A DNA stretch of 64,000 nt. Origin: Parcubacteria group bacterium. GTDB lineage: Bacteria; Patescibacteriota; Minisyncoccia; UBA6257. The stretch is taken from the NCBI GenBank assembly GCA_012798235.1, contig JAAZNP010000004.1, positions 1 to 64,000 of the forward strand, given 5' to 3'. Position 1 is the stretch's first letter, and the number at the start of each line of letters is the position of its first letter. The notes beneath the pieces were generated by a model, which worked only from the letters and a program-made list of their open reading frames with translations, was not told the origin of the DNA and did no database searches. Both the position numbers and the translations under genes were made by a program. Below, one piece after another: positions 49,107 to 59,150 of the stretch.

Positions 49107-51224
49107 ATGCAAAAAAAGACTTTTCAATTATTGGTTAATAACAAACCGATTGAATTAGAATTTTCTAATTTAGCTGAATTAGCCAATGGTTCTGTGTTAG
49201 CTAAACTTAAAGAGACGGTTGTTTTGACTAACGTGGTAATGGGTAATTCTGACCGTCCTGATTTAGATTTTTTCCCCTTATTAGTTGATTACGAAGAGAA
49301 ATATTATGCTGCTGGTAAAATATATGGCAGTCGTTTTGTGCGCCGCGAATCACGACCATCAGAAATAGCTATTCTTTTAGCTAGATTAATTGATCGTACC
49401 ATTAGGCCTTTATTCTCGCCTTTAATGCGCCGCGATGTTCAGGTAGTAACAACTTGTTTATCAATTGATGAAGAAAATGACCCTGATATTTTAAGCATTA
49501 TTGCCACTTCAATGGCTTTAGGAGCCTCAGATATTCCTTGGCAAGGGCCTGTCTCAGCAGTGAGAATTGGTTGGTCAAAAGAAAAAGGTTTTTTGATTAA
49601 TCCTACTTATGCCGAGCGCACAGATCTAGCTTTAGATATAATTGTTTCTGGCCCTGATGATCAAATTAATATGTTAGAAGGCGGCGCCCAGGAAGTACCT
49701 GAGGATATTGTTAATCAAGCTTTAGTAATTGCTCAAAAAGAAATTACTTCCTTAAACGACCAACAGAGAAAAATCATTCAAGAAATTGGCAAACCCAAGA
49801 TTAATATTTTATTAAAAACCATTAATGAACAATTGCGGCAGGACGTTAAAACATATTTATCAGATAAATTAGAGCCAATTGTTTTTTCTCAAGATAAAAA
49901 AGAAAAAGACATTAATTTGGCCTTATTGAAACAAAATTTAACCGATTATTTAAAAGAAAAAAATTATTCTGAAGAACAATTAACCGATGTAGAGTATTTA
50001 TTTAATGATGAAATTGATCAATTGGTTCACCAAAATGTTTTAAAATATGATAAGAGACCAGACGGAAGAAAGTTAAATGAAATTCGACCCTTGGAAGCAA
50101 TGATTGATATTCTGCCTCGGACGCATGGCTCAGCCTTGTTTATGCGAGGCATTACCCATGCTTTATCAGTGGTAACATTGGGTTCTCCCGCGGATGTTTT
50201 AACCTTACAAGGAATGGAATTTTCTGGTGAAAAAAGATTTATGCATCATTATAATTTTCCTGGCTATTCTTCAGGTGAAGTTGCTCCTTTAAGAGGCCCA
50301 GGAAGAAGAGAAATTGGTCACGGCGCTTTAGGTGAAAAAGCTTTATTACCGATGATTCCCTCTAAAGAAGAATTTCCTTACACTATTAGAGTAGTTTCAG
50401 AAATTGTTTCTTCTAATGGCTCCACTTCCATGGCCGCTACTTGTGCTTCTTCTTTGGCATTAATGGCTGCTGGAGTGCCGATAAAAGAACATGTTGCTGG
50501 TATTGCGATGGGTTTAATGAGTGATGAACAAGGAAATTACAAAATTCTCACTGATATTCAAGGGCCCGAGGATCATTATGGAGATATGGATTTAAAAGTG
50601 GCTGGTACTAAAAATGGCATTACTGCTTTGCAAATGGATTTAAAAATCAAAGGCGTTACTCCGCAATTATTAAAAGAAGAATTAGAGCAAGCCAAAGAAG
50701 CGCGCTTCAAGATTTTAGAAGTTATGAATAAAGTAATTGCCAAACCGCGTCAAGAATTATCGCCTTTCGCTCCCCGAATCTTTACTATTAAAATTAAACC
50801 CGAAAGAATTGGCGAATTAATTGGCCCGGGCGGCAAAGTTATTCAAGCAATCACTCAACAAACTGGAGCTAATATTGATATTGAAGAAGATGGTACAGTT
50901 TTTATTACCGCTGATAATAAAGAAATAGCAGAATTAACCATCAAAGAAATTCATAATGTTTTAAAAGATTTTAACGAAGGAGATATTATTACTGGGAAAA
51001 TTACTCAGATTAAAGATTTTGGTGCTTTTGTTGATTTGGGGCATCGTAAAGAAGGCTTACTTCATATTTCTGAATTAGCGCCTTACCGAGTGAATAAAGT
51101 TGAAGATATTGTTCACCCCGGAGAAGAGGTTACTGTTAAAATTAAAAAAGTTGAATCTAACGGTAAAATTTCTCTTTCGCTTAAAGATGTGAAATCTTAT
51201 AAAAAAGACAAAAAAAGAAATTAA
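49107..51224 (+). CDS. pnp: Polyribonucleotide nucleotidyltransferase (PNPase)
   Basis: A 705 aa trimeric 3'-5' phosphorolytic exoribonuclease. Two RNase PH domains are present; the second has the phosphate site SNGSTSMAATCASSLALMAAG and the catalytic DxxxD in DHYGDMD. A KH domain (IGELIGPGGKVIQAI, about 570) and an S1 domain (ITQIKDFGAFVDLG, about 635) follow. Complete length. Confidence 0.97.
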   Translation: MQKKTFQLLVNNKPIELEFSNLAELANGSVLAKLKETVVLTNVVMGNSDRPDLDFFPLLVDYEEKYYAAGKIYGSRFVRRESRPSEIAILLARLIDRTIRPLFSPLMRRDVQVVTTCLSIDEENDPDILSIIATSMALGASDIPWQGPVSAVRIGWSKEKGFLINPTYAERTDLALDIIVSGPDDQINMLEGGAQEVPEDIVNQALVIAQKEITSLNDQQRKIIQEIGKPKINILLKTINEQLRQDVKTYLSDKLEPIVFSQDKKEKDINLALLKQNLTDYLKEKNYSEEQLTDVEYLFNDEIDQLVHQNVLKYDKRPDGRKLNEIRPLEAMIDILPRTHGSALFMRGITHALSVVTLGSPADVLTLQGMEFSGEKRFMHHYNFPGYSSGEVAPLRGPGRREIGHGALGEKALLPMIPSKEEFPYTIRVVSEIVSSNGSTSMAATCASSLALMAAGVPIKEHVAGIAMGLMSDEQGNYKILTDIQGPEDHYGDMDLKVAGTKNGITALQMDLKIKGVTPQLLKEELEQAKEARFKILEVMNKVIAKPRQELSPFAPRIFTIKIKPERIGELIGPGGKVIQAITQQTGANIDIEEDGTVFITADNKEIAELTIKEIHNVLKDFNEGDIITGKITQIKDFGAFVDLGHRKEGLLHISELAPYRVNKVEDIVHPGEEVTVKIKKVESNGKISLSLKDVKSYKKDKKRN

Positions 51225-51248
51225 TATTTTTCTTGACATTTAAATTAT

Positions 51249-51256
51249 GGTATAAT
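51249..51256 (+). promoter_or_regulatory. Extended -10 promoter of the Pro-rich membrane protein
   Basis: TGG plus TATAAT (51251-51256). The nearest TTGACA (51233-51238) is only 12 bp away, too close for a normal -35, so this should be an extended -10 promoter. Confidence 0.5.
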
Positions 51257-51284
51257 TAATAAAAGAATAATAAATTTTAAAAAT

Positions 51285-52385
51285 ATGCCAGAAAATTATT
51301 TTGCTCCTAATCAATCACCAACTCCTAGTCAATCCGAACCGACTCCTGTTCCCAGTGAGCCAGAACCGAAATTTAGTCCTCCTTCTCCTAATATTTTTAT
51401 TAGAACTTCAGAATCAGATTTAGAAAAAATGAAAAGTGGCGGAGGAGAAGTTCCGCCATGGCAAGCACCACCAACGCCACCACCAGCAGAACCACAGCCA
51501 CCAGTTAATGAATATCCCTCTTTTGCTTCTAATCCTCCTCAAGAAGAGACGCTTTCTAATGAGCCAGCGTTTAATCCTAATATTTCAGCCACTGAATTCA
51601 CTAATTTTCCTGCTCCTCAAGTGCCCAAAAAAAACAATAAGCTTATTCCCATCATTATTATTATTGGAATTATTATTGCCGGAGCTGTGTTAGGTTATTT
51701 TGTCTTATGGCCGAAGCTTTTCGCTTCTAAAACAACCACGACTACAACTACTACCGTAGCGGAAACACCAACTACCACAGTGACTACTTTGCCTCCGAGT
51801 CCCTTTCCTCAGATAAGCGGACCTTATCAAAAAACATTAGTTGATTTGAAACTTAGTGGCAATTTGGTTTTATCGACCTTAAAAGAAGCTGCTACTAAAG
51901 AAATGGCTCCTAGCCAAACTTTTAGTATTTTAATTCCTAAATATCAATCTTATAGTTTATCCAGTGAAGAAGTGGTTCTCTCCCTTATTCCTAATATGCC
52001 TGAAAGTTTGAAGCCCTATCTGTTAGGAAGGAAATTTTTAACTTATGTTTATTATGGGGATGTTAATCCATCTTTAGGTTTAATTATTGACGTTGGTGCC
52101 AATACAATCACAGACATAAAAGCTATTTTTGCCAACTGGGAAAAGGGAAAAATTCTAACCGATCTTAGCAATTTTTGGTTAATTAAAGTACCTAAAACTA
52201 CTAATAAAACATTTAAAGATACTACTACTAATGGAGCAGAAATTCGTTACTTCCCATATTCAGGAAAGGAAGCAGCAATTAGCTATGGTTTTTATAATGA
52301 TTATTTGATTATTAGTTCTTCTTTAGAATCAATAAATAGTGCTGTTACTCATTTACAGGGGGCAACAGAACCGATCTACCCTTAG
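51285..52385 (+). CDS. Hypothetical Pro-rich membrane protein
   Basis: A 366 aa protein. A Pro/Ser/Glu-rich disordered cytoplasmic part (1-115), one membrane helix (about 119-142), a poly-Thr linker (about 147-170) and a folded extracytoplasmic domain of about 190 residues. The overall plan is that of other CPR hypothetical proteins with DUF-type extracellular domains, but I recognise no named family. It is followed by a terminator. Confidence 0.65.
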   Translation: MPENYFAPNQSPTPSQSEPTPVPSEPEPKFSPPSPNIFIRTSESDLEKMKSGGGEVPPWQAPPTPPPAEPQPPVNEYPSFASNPPQEETLSNEPAFNPNISATEFTNFPAPQVPKKNNKLIPIIIIIGIIIAGAVLGYFVLWPKLFASKTTTTTTTTVAETPTTTVTTLPPSPFPQISGPYQKTLVDLKLSGNLVLSTLKEAATKEMAPSQTFSILIPKYQSYSLSSEEVVLSLIPNMPESLKPYLLGRKFLTYVYYGDVNPSLGLIIDVGANTITDIKAIFANWEKGKILTDLSNFWLIKVPKTTNKTFKDTTTNGAEIRYFPYSGKEAAISYGFYNDYLIISSSLESINSAVTHLQGATEPIYP

Positions 52386-52411
52386 TTTTTTACAGATACT
52401 TAAAATAGGAG

Positions 52412-52457
52412 AAGCAATCCGTTTCTATCAATTGGTGGTCACGGATTGCTTTTTTTT
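52412..52457 (+). terminator. Terminator before ftsH
   Basis: AAGCAATCCGT (52412-52422) pairs with ACGGATTGCTT (52441-52451), followed by seven Ts. TTGCTT in its arm and TAAAAT at 52469-52474 (17 bp apart) could also form the ftsH promoter. Confidence 0.85.
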
Positions 52458-52483
52458 ATTATTTGAGATAAAATAAAAACACT

Positions 52484-54292
52484 ATGAATAAAATGTGGCG
52501 TCAATTAGCTTCAATTATTTTGATTCTTGTTGTTTTTTCGCTAGTGTTTAATTTTCTCGAAAAAGCATTAGTAGAAAAAAAAGAAATTAGTTTGTCCGAA
52601 GCAATTCAGTTAATCAGAGATAAAGAGGTGAGTAAAATTACCGTAGCCGCTGATAAGGTAGAGCTTGCATCTGATAATAACCAGATTTATTTCGCTAAAA
52701 TAGAAACCAATAGTTCTTTTATTGAAACTTTAAAAAATTTTGGTTTTTCTCCTGAAGAAATTCAAGCTTTGAATATTAAAATTCTCGAACAAAGCGGCTG
52801 GTCTTACTGGTTAGGAATTTTATTACCTTTTATTCTGCCAGTTATTCTGTTAGGCGTTTTGTTTTATTATTCTTTTCGTCGCACTAACCAAAGCGCGATG
52901 CAAATTTTTTCTTTTTCTCGTTCGAATATTAAATTATTTTCTCCGGATAAAGATAGAATTACCTTCAAAGATGTTGCCGGATTAAAAGAGGCCAAGGAAG
53001 AATTACAGGAAATAGTAGAATTTTTAAAAAATCCTAAAAAATTCCAAGAATTAGGAGCGCGTATTCCGAGAGGGGTATTATTAATGGGTGCTCCCGGTTC
53101 GGGTAAAACTCTTTTGGCGCGAGCGGTTGCTGGTGAAGCCAATGTCCCCTTTTTCCATATTTCTGGTTCGGAGTTTGTAGAAATGTTTGTTGGTGTTGGG
53201 GCGGGTCGTGTCAGGGATGCCTTTAATACTGTCAAAAAAGCAGCCCCGGCTATTTTATTTATTGATGAAATAGATGCCATTGGCCGAGAAAGAGGCGCTG
53301 GTATTGGTGGTGGCCAAGACGAAAGAGAGCAAACCTTAAATCAAATTTTAGTAGAAATGGATGGTTTTGACCGCGATACAAGAGTTATTGTGATGGCAGC
53401 CACTAATCGTCCTGATATTTTAGATTTTGCTTTACTTCGCCCTGGTAGATTTGATCGCCGTGTTGTTTTAGATTTACCTGATATTAATGGCCGAGAAGAA
53501 ATATTAAAAATTCATACCCGAGATAAAATTTTAGGCCCTGATGTTAATCTGAGAGATATTGCTGAAAGAACGCCGGGTTTTTCTGGCGCTGATTTAGCTA
53601 ATTTAGTAAACGAAGCGGCTATTTTAGCTGCTCGAAAAAATAAGAAAGCTATTGAACAGCAGGATATGCTGTCATCAATTGAAAAAGTAATGCTGGGTCC
53701 TGAAAGAAAAAGTCGTGTCTTTACTGATAAAGAAAAGAAAATAACTGCTTATCATGAAGCAGGACACGCTTTAGTGTCATTATTTTTACCAGGAGCCAGT
53801 GAATTAAAAAAAGTTTCTATTATTTCTCGTGGCCAAGCAGCTGGTTATACTATGAAAATGCCGACGGAGGAAAGGTATTTAAAAACTCGTTCTGAATTTT
53901 TGGCTGATATTGCTGCTTTATTAGCTGGCTACATAACGGAAAGTTTAGTTTTTCATGATATTTCCACGGGCGCGGCTAATGATTTAGAAACAGCTACTGA
54001 TTTAGCTCGCTCCCTCGTAACTAAATATGGCATGAGCGAAAAATTAGGGCCGCGAAGTTTTGGTAAAACCGAAGAAATGATTTTCTTAGGGAAAGAAATT
54101 TCTACGGAAAAAGATTATTCTGAAGAAACAGCTACTCTGATTGATAAAGAAATTAATAAAATTATTCAAGATTGTTATAAAAAAGCCAAACAAATTTTAG
54201 AGGAAAATAGAAAAAAATTAGATAAATTAGCACAAGCATTAATTGAAAAAGAAACATTAGAGAGAATGGAAATAGAGCAATTGATAAAATAA
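52484..54292 (+). CDS. ftsH: ATP-dependent zinc metalloprotease FtsH
   Basis: A 602 aa membrane AAA+ protease. Two helices (about 7-25 and 110-130) bracket the small external domain. The AAA module has Walker A GAPGSGKT, Walker B ILFIDEID, and the second region of homology with RPGRFDRRV. The zinc site is HEAGH. The pore motif is FVEMFVG. It degrades misfolded membrane proteins. tRNA-Ile starts 6 bp after the stop. Confidence 0.97.
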   Translation: MNKMWRQLASIILILVVFSLVFNFLEKALVEKKEISLSEAIQLIRDKEVSKITVAADKVELASDNNQIYFAKIETNSSFIETLKNFGFSPEEIQALNIKILEQSGWSYWLGILLPFILPVILLGVLFYYSFRRTNQSAMQIFSFSRSNIKLFSPDKDRITFKDVAGLKEAKEELQEIVEFLKNPKKFQELGARIPRGVLLMGAPGSGKTLLARAVAGEANVPFFHISGSEFVEMFVGVGAGRVRDAFNTVKKAAPAILFIDEIDAIGRERGAGIGGGQDEREQTLNQILVEMDGFDRDTRVIVMAATNRPDILDFALLRPGRFDRRVVLDLPDINGREEILKIHTRDKILGPDVNLRDIAERTPGFSGADLANLVNEAAILAARKNKKAIEQQDMLSSIEKVMLGPERKSRVFTDKEKKITAYHEAGHALVSLFLPGASELKKVSIISRGQAAGYTMKMPTEERYLKTRSEFLADIAALLAGYITESLVFHDISTGAANDLETATDLARSLVTKYGMSEKLGPRSFGKTEEMIFLGKEISTEKDYSEETATLIDKEINKIIQDCYKKAKQILEENRKKLDKLAQALIEKETLERMEIEQLIK

Positions 54293-54298
54293 ATAAGG

Positions 54299-54370
54299 GG
54301 GCGTGTAGCTCAGTGGTAGAGCGATTGTCTTATAAACAATAGGTCCCAGGTTCGATCCCTGGCACGCCCA
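54299..54370 (+). tRNA. tRNA-Ile(TAT), AUA-decoding
   Basis: The acceptor is GGGCGTG/CACGCCC, the D-arm GCTC/GAGC, the anticodon stem ATTGT/ACAAT with loop CTTATAA (anticodon TAT), and the T-arm CCAGG/CCTGG. Discriminator A. The UAU anticodon is rare in bacteria, which normally read AUA with a lysidine-modified CAU tRNA made by TilS. Confidence 0.93.
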
Positions 54371-54382
54371 CGTCCTAACTAG

Positions 54383-54459
54383 GGGCGTATAGCTCAGTTG
54401 GTTAGAGCGCGTCGTTGACATCGACGAGGTCTCCCGTTCAAATCGGGATACGCCCACCA
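54383..54459 (+). tRNA. tRNA-Val(GAC), CCA encoded
   Basis: The acceptor is GGGCGTA/TACGCCC, the anticodon stem CGTCG/CGACG with loop TTGACAT (anticodon GAC), and the T-arm TCCCG/CGGGA. Discriminator A at 54456 is followed by CCA (54457-54459). Confidence 0.94.
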
Positions 54460-54468
54460 CTATTTATT

Positions 54469-55410
54469 ATGGCTGCTATTAATTTTGTTGTTTCTCCGGA
54501 AAAATCCCATCAGAGGTTAGATAAATATTTAGTTTCTCAAATTCATAATTATTCTCGGGCATCAATCGTCAAAGCCATTAACCAGGGCACTATTTTAGTT
54601 AATGGATTAAAAAAGAAACCCAGTTATTTGTTGAAAGAAAATGATTTAATTACTGGTGCTTTATTAAAGGACAAAGAGATTCATAATTTAATTTCTTTAG
54701 ATTTGGTTCCTGCTCCAGAAATTTTGTACGAAACTAATGATTTTTTAGTTATTAATAAACCTGCTGGAATTAATACTCACCCGACGATAAAAAGTATTCA
54801 GCAGCCCTCAATTGCTTCTTGGCTATTATGGAAATACCCTCAAGTTAAAAATGTTGGCGAAGATCTTTTACGACCAGGCATAGTTCATCGTTTAGATAAA
54901 GATACTTCTGGAGTTTTAATTCTCGCTAAAAATCAAGAATCTTTTCTGTATTTCAAAAATTTATTTTTAAATAGAGAAATCAAAAAATTGTATTTGGTTT
55001 TAGTAAAGGGAGTAGTACCTCAGGAGCAGGGAGAAATCACATTTTCTTTAACTAGGTCAAAAACATTTAGCAAGCGGAAAATTGTATTAAATTTTTATCA
55101 AGATAATTACGCGAAGCCAGCCTTAACTTTTTTCAAAGTTAAAAAAAGATACCATAAATTTACTTTATTAGAAGTAATTCCTCAAACCGGAAGAACCCAT
55201 CAAATTAGGGTTCATTTAGCGAGTATTGGTTTTCCTGTGGCCGGAGATAAATTGTACGGTGTTTCTAAAAAAAATAATGATATTTTCCCACGGCAAATGC
55301 TTCATGCCTATAAAATTATTTTTCCCTCTCCTTCTCGCCAATTATTATCAATTATTGCTCCTCTACCTAATGATTTTAAGAAGATCTTAAACTTAATTGC
55401 TAAAAATTAA
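54469..55410 (+). CDS. rluD: RluA/RluD-family 23S rRNA pseudouridine synthase
   Basis: A 313 aa protein. I start at 54469 because the longer frame would run through tRNA-Val. An S4 RNA-binding domain (about 12-65) precedes the catalytic domain with GIVHRLDKDTSGVLILAK, whose Asp is the nucleophile. Later QTGRTHQIRVHLASIG and GDKLYG are family signatures. RluD-type enzymes modify helix 69 of 23S rRNA; exact specificity within RluA/C/D is not certain. It is followed by rplS. Confidence 0.9.
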   Translation: MAAINFVVSPEKSHQRLDKYLVSQIHNYSRASIVKAINQGTILVNGLKKKPSYLLKENDLITGALLKDKEIHNLISLDLVPAPEILYETNDFLVINKPAGINTHPTIKSIQQPSIASWLLWKYPQVKNVGEDLLRPGIVHRLDKDTSGVLILAKNQESFLYFKNLFLNREIKKLYLVLVKGVVPQEQGEITFSLTRSKTFSKRKIVLNFYQDNYAKPALTFFKVKKRYHKFTLLEVIPQTGRTHQIRVHLASIGFPVAGDKLYGVSKKNNDIFPRQMLHAYKIIFPSPSRQLLSIIAPLPNDFKKILNLIAKN

Positions 55411-55451
55411 TTTTTGTGATAAATTAATAAAGATTTAATAGATTTTAATTT

Positions 55452-55808
55452 ATGACTAAAATTAACGTTTCTGATATTAAACCAGGCATGCATCTCCGCG
55501 TGTTTCAAAAGATAAAAGAAGGCGATAAAGAAAGAACTCAGCAAATAGAAGGTATTGTCTTATCACGTAAACATGGCCAAGAACCAGGAGCTACTTTTAC
55601 TTTAAGAAAAGTAATTGATGGGGTTGGCGTAGAGTGGATTATACCAATTCATTTACCCTCTCTTCAAAAAATAGAACTGATTAAAGCAGCTCGCGTGAGA
55701 AGAGCTAAATTATATTATTTACGTAATAAATCAGCTAAACAGGTTCGTAAAAAATTAAAAATATTGGCTAAAGAATTGGCGCCAGAAGAAAAAGAAACTA
55801 CTTCTTAA
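55452..55808 (+). CDS. rplS: 50S ribosomal protein L19
   Basis: A 118 aa protein with IKPGMHLRVFQKIKEGDKERTQQIEGIVLSRK, the conserved GVEWIIPIHLPSLQKIEL and the RVRRAKLYYLR signature. Standard length. It is followed by tRNA-Leu(GAG) at 1 bp from its stop. Confidence 0.97.
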   Translation: MTKINVSDIKPGMHLRVFQKIKEGDKERTQQIEGIVLSRKHGQEPGATFTLRKVIDGVGVEWIIPIHLPSLQKIELIKAARVRRAKLYYLRNKSAKQVRKKLKILAKELAPEEKETTS

Positions 55809-55809
55809 G

Positions 55810-55893
55810 GCGCGGGTGGCGGAACCGGCAGACGCGCATCTTTGAGGTGGATGTGGGAGTAATCCCGTGGAGGTTCAAATCCTCTCCCGCGCA
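55810..55893 (+). tRNA. tRNA-Leu(GAG)
   Basis: A class II tRNA. The acceptor is GCGCGGG/CCCGCGC, the anticodon stem CATCT/GGATG (terminal T-G) with loop TTGAGGT (anticodon GAG), and the variable arm TGGGAGTAATCCCGT. Discriminator A. Confidence 0.93.
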
Positions 55894-55916
55894 CTCCTGA
55901 ATTGTTTATTAATTTT

Positions 55917-56936
55917 ATGGGTTTCTTTTTAAACGAATACCAACAAACAATCAAGGCTGTAGCTAAAGCATTATCAGCGGTCATCGCTGTTTTGATTTTA
56001 AAAAGACCAGACCAAATAGAAGGAAAATTAGACCAAGCGATTATTGCTCAGCTGCCACGTAATCAGGATGGTCTCATCCGTTTTGGCAACTGCTCAGGAT
56101 TTTTTGTTTCGTCTGATGGCTATGTTTTAACTAATCGTCATGTCGTAGAAGATCAAGCCGCTTCTTATGAAGTTGTGTGGCAACATCACCATTATCCTTG
56201 TGATATTTTAGTGCGTGATGAGTTGACTGACATTGCTATTTTAAAAATAAAACCAGAAAAAAACAAAAAGTTTCCTTATTTAAAATTAGGTGATTCTAGC
56301 AAATTAAAATTAGGCCAAACAGTGATTGCGATTGGTAATGCCTTATCAGAGTTTGAGAATACCGTATCCCGAGGAATTATTTCTGGTCTATCGCGTTACG
56401 TTCAAACAGATTTGGAAAACATTAATCGCGAATTCTCAGGATTAATACAGACGGATGCCGCTATCAATCCTGGTAATTCCGGTGGACCCTTAATTGATCT
56501 TGGCGCTCGAGTTATTGGAATTAATACGGCCGTAGTTTTAGGAGTGGAAAATATTAGTTTTGCTATTCCCATTAATCAGGCAAAAATAATATTAAACGAG
56601 ATCAAAAAATACGGTAAATTTATTAGACCAAATTTAGGGATTCGCTATCTTTTAATTGACCAAGAAGTACAAAAAGAACATCATTTGCCTTTTAATTATG
56701 GCGCTTTTATTATTCACGAATCTCTGCCGGGGCAGAAAGGCATTTTGCCTAATGGCTGCGCTGATAAAGCCGGATTAAAAGAAGGTGATATTATTTTAGA
56801 AATTAATGGTAAAAAAATAGAAAAAACCTATAATTTAGCTGATGCTTTAAAAGAACATCAGGTTGGAGATAAAGTAAAAATAACCTATTGGCATCAGGGC
56901 GCTATTAAGCAAGTAGATATTGTGCTCGAACGTTAA
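55917..56936 (+). CDS. HtrA-like S1C serine protease without signal or anchor
   Basis: About 339 aa. I use the ATG at 55917; a TTG at 55902 would add five residues. The N-terminus enters the protease fold almost at once, with no real signal peptide or membrane helix. The triad is complete: His in TNRHVVED, Asp in ELTDIAILK, Ser in NPGNSGGPL. One PDZ domain has NGCADKAGLKEGDII. It is paralogous to the HtrA at 45734 but is probably cytoplasmic or exported by another route. Its stop overlaps the recG stop by 4 bp. Confidence 0.85.
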   Translation: MGFFLNEYQQTIKAVAKALSAVIAVLILKRPDQIEGKLDQAIIAQLPRNQDGLIRFGNCSGFFVSSDGYVLTNRHVVEDQAASYEVVWQHHHYPCDILVRDELTDIAILKIKPEKNKKFPYLKLGDSSKLKLGQTVIAIGNALSEFENTVSRGIISGLSRYVQTDLENINREFSGLIQTDAAINPGNSGGPLIDLGARVIGINTAVVLGVENISFAIPINQAKIILNEIKKYGKFIRPNLGIRYLLIDQEVQKEHHLPFNYGAFIIHESLPGQKGILPNGCADKAGLKEGDIILEINGKKIEKTYNLADALKEHQVGDKVKITYWHQGAIKQVDIVLER

Positions 56937-59101
56937 AGGCGGTGCGCTTGCATAACAAAATCTTTGAAAGAGGCCAAAAATAAAGGCCATTTTTTAAAAG
57001 TGGTATCAATAGTTAGGATATTTAAAGCCGCTTCTCGGGCTTGAGTAATCATTTCTTTGCTAAGAAGAGAATGCATGAGGAGGTCAGGAACTCCTGATTG
57101 TTTTGTTCCTAAAAATTCACCCGGCCCTCTTAAAGAAAGATCAATTTCTGCTAATTTAAATCCATCGTTATACTTAGCTACAGCTTCTAAACGAGAAGAG
57201 ATTGTTTTGGATGATGATTCAGTAAAAAGGAAGCAATAGGATTGATAATGAGAACGGCCGACACGGCCGCGGAATTGATGCAATTGAGCTAAGCCAAAAT
57301 GTTCTGCTCCCTCAATAATCATGACCGTGGCATTAGGAATATCGACACCAACTTCAACAACAGAAGTAGAAACAAGAATATTAATTTTATTATCATAAAA
57401 TTGTTGCATAATGTTTTCTTTTTCTTCGGTTTTCATTTTACCGTGGAGCATTCCGACTTTTAAGTCAGGAAATATTTCTTCGCTTAATTTCTTATATTCT
57501 TTTTTTACGGCTTTCACTTCATAATTTAGTTTTTCTGCCAAAGAAACTAAATTAGGAGCATTAATATCCAAAGGAGATAAATTGGTTTCTTCGATTCTGG
57601 GGCAAATGACAAAGGCTTGCCTACCTTTTAAAATTTCTTGGCGAATGAATTCGTAGACCTTATTTTTATTTTTTGGTGTTACTATTTGAGTAATAATTTT
57701 TTTTCTACCCTCAGGAAGAGTATCTAAAATAGAAAGTTCCATATCGCCATAAAAAACCAAAGCTAAGGTACGGGGAATAGGAGTAGCAGTAAGGGACAAG
57801 AGATGGGGAATTTCTTTAGTACGACTATTAGGAGAAAGTAATTTTTTTCTTTGCTCAATGCCAAAGCGATGTTGTTCGTCAACAATTACTAAACCCAATT
57901 TATTAAAATGAATATTTTTTTGAATTAAAGCATGCGTGCCAATAACAATAATCGGCAAATCAGAATTAATGATTTTATTTAATGATCTTTTAGAAATTTT
58001 TCCCTCCAGCCCATCATCATAAATTTTAGCGCCAGTAGAAGTAAGTAGAGCAATTCTTGTTTTATAATTTCGAAGAAACTGTTTGAATTTATTAAAATGC
58101 TGCTGAGCTAAGATTTCTGTTGGCGCCATAACCGCTACTTGATACTTGGATTTTATGGTTAGAAGTGAAGCGCCAATAGCCACGATAGTTTTGCCAGAAC
58201 CTACTTCACCAATAAGCAAACGATTCATGGGTCGCTGATTTAAGTTTTTTGCTATCTCCCAAAGGCTTTTCTTTTGAGGTTCAGTGAGATTAAAAGGCAA
58301 AGACGCAACAAATGATTTTAATAAATCAATATCTAATTGTATTTTAGGAAAAGGAAGGAGATCTAATTTCTCTTTAATTTTTAAAAGATATAATTGAGAG
58401 AATAATAATGATTCAAAAATAAAACGATTTTTGGCTTGCTGAGCATACTCTATTTTTTCAGGAAAATGAATTTGATTTAAAGCTTGTCGAAGAGGCATTA
58501 ATTTATAGCGCTCAATAATAAAAGAAGGTAAATACTCTCCTAGTTCTAAATTATTTTTGAGCAAGGGTTTGATGAGATAACGAAAAGTGCGCGAGCTTAA
58601 ACCTTGGGTCTCGGGGTAAATGGGAACCAAACGGCCAGTATGTTTTAAATCCTTAAAGAAATCTTCTTCCAATTTTTGGTGGGAAATAATTTCATAAGAA
58701 GGATTGGATAGAATCAATCTTTTGCCTTGAGCTTTTACTTTACCTGATAAGGATAAGGTCGTGCCCGGAGGTATTGTTTTAATAATATATAATTGGTTGA
58801 ACCAAATAATATTAATAGTTCCAGTATCATCGTCAGCTTTAGCATTAATAATAGCCATTCTTTTTCGAAAACTACGATAAAGATTAATTTTTTGAATAGT
58901 GGCAATTATGGAACAAACTTCATTAGGTTGCAAGTCTTTGATTTTTTTAATTTGAGAGAAATCTTCGTAACGAAAAGGAAAATGCCATAATAAATCTTTG
59001 ATTGTTTTGATACCTAATTTATTTAGATATTTTAAATAACGCGGTCCTACACCGCGTACTTTAAAAACAGGATCAGAAAATTTGAGAGAGAGATTCATCA
59101 T
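56933..59101 (-). CDS. recG: ATP-dependent DNA helicase RecG
   Basis: A 722 aa branch-migration helicase that remodels stalled forks and Holliday junctions. The N-terminal wedge/OB domain (about 60-150) and HhH-like start (VRGVGPRYLKYLNKLGI) are followed by helicase motifs: Walker A GEVGSGKT, DEQH (motif II), TATPIPRT and QFRGRVGRS (motif VI). The C-terminus ends with the usual LAEIDLSLRGPGEFLGTKQSG. Length is slightly short but complete. Confidence 0.95.
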   Translation of the reverse strand: MMNLSLKFSDPVFKVRGVGPRYLKYLNKLGIKTIKDLLWHFPFRYEDFSQIKKIKDLQPNEVCSIIATIQKINLYRSFRKRMAIINAKADDDTGTINIIWFNQLYIIKTIPPGTTLSLSGKVKAQGKRLILSNPSYEIISHQKLEEDFFKDLKHTGRLVPIYPETQGLSSRTFRYLIKPLLKNNLELGEYLPSFIIERYKLMPLRQALNQIHFPEKIEYAQQAKNRFIFESLLFSQLYLLKIKEKLDLLPFPKIQLDIDLLKSFVASLPFNLTEPQKKSLWEIAKNLNQRPMNRLLIGEVGSGKTIVAIGASLLTIKSKYQVAVMAPTEILAQQHFNKFKQFLRNYKTRIALLTSTGAKIYDDGLEGKISKRSLNKIINSDLPIIVIGTHALIQKNIHFNKLGLVIVDEQHRFGIEQRKKLLSPNSRTKEIPHLLSLTATPIPRTLALVFYGDMELSILDTLPEGRKKIITQIVTPKNKNKVYEFIRQEILKGRQAFVICPRIEETNLSPLDINAPNLVSLAEKLNYEVKAVKKEYKKLSEEIFPDLKVGMLHGKMKTEEKENIMQQFYDNKINILVSTSVVEVGVDIPNATVMIIEGAEHFGLAQLHQFRGRVGRSHYQSYCFLFTESSSKTISSRLEAVAKYNDGFKLAEIDLSLRGPGEFLGTKQSGVPDLLMHSLLSKEMITQAREAALNILTIDTTFKKWPLFLASFKDFVMQAHRL

Positions 59102-59150
59102 AACAAAGAAGAAGGTAACCCTATTAAAAGTTTCACTCTCGCACTAATAG

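Noticed and set aside
51233..51256. TTGACA/TATAAT as a standard promoter before the Pro-rich protein
   Set aside because: Spacing is only 12 bp, so I kept only the extended -10 element.
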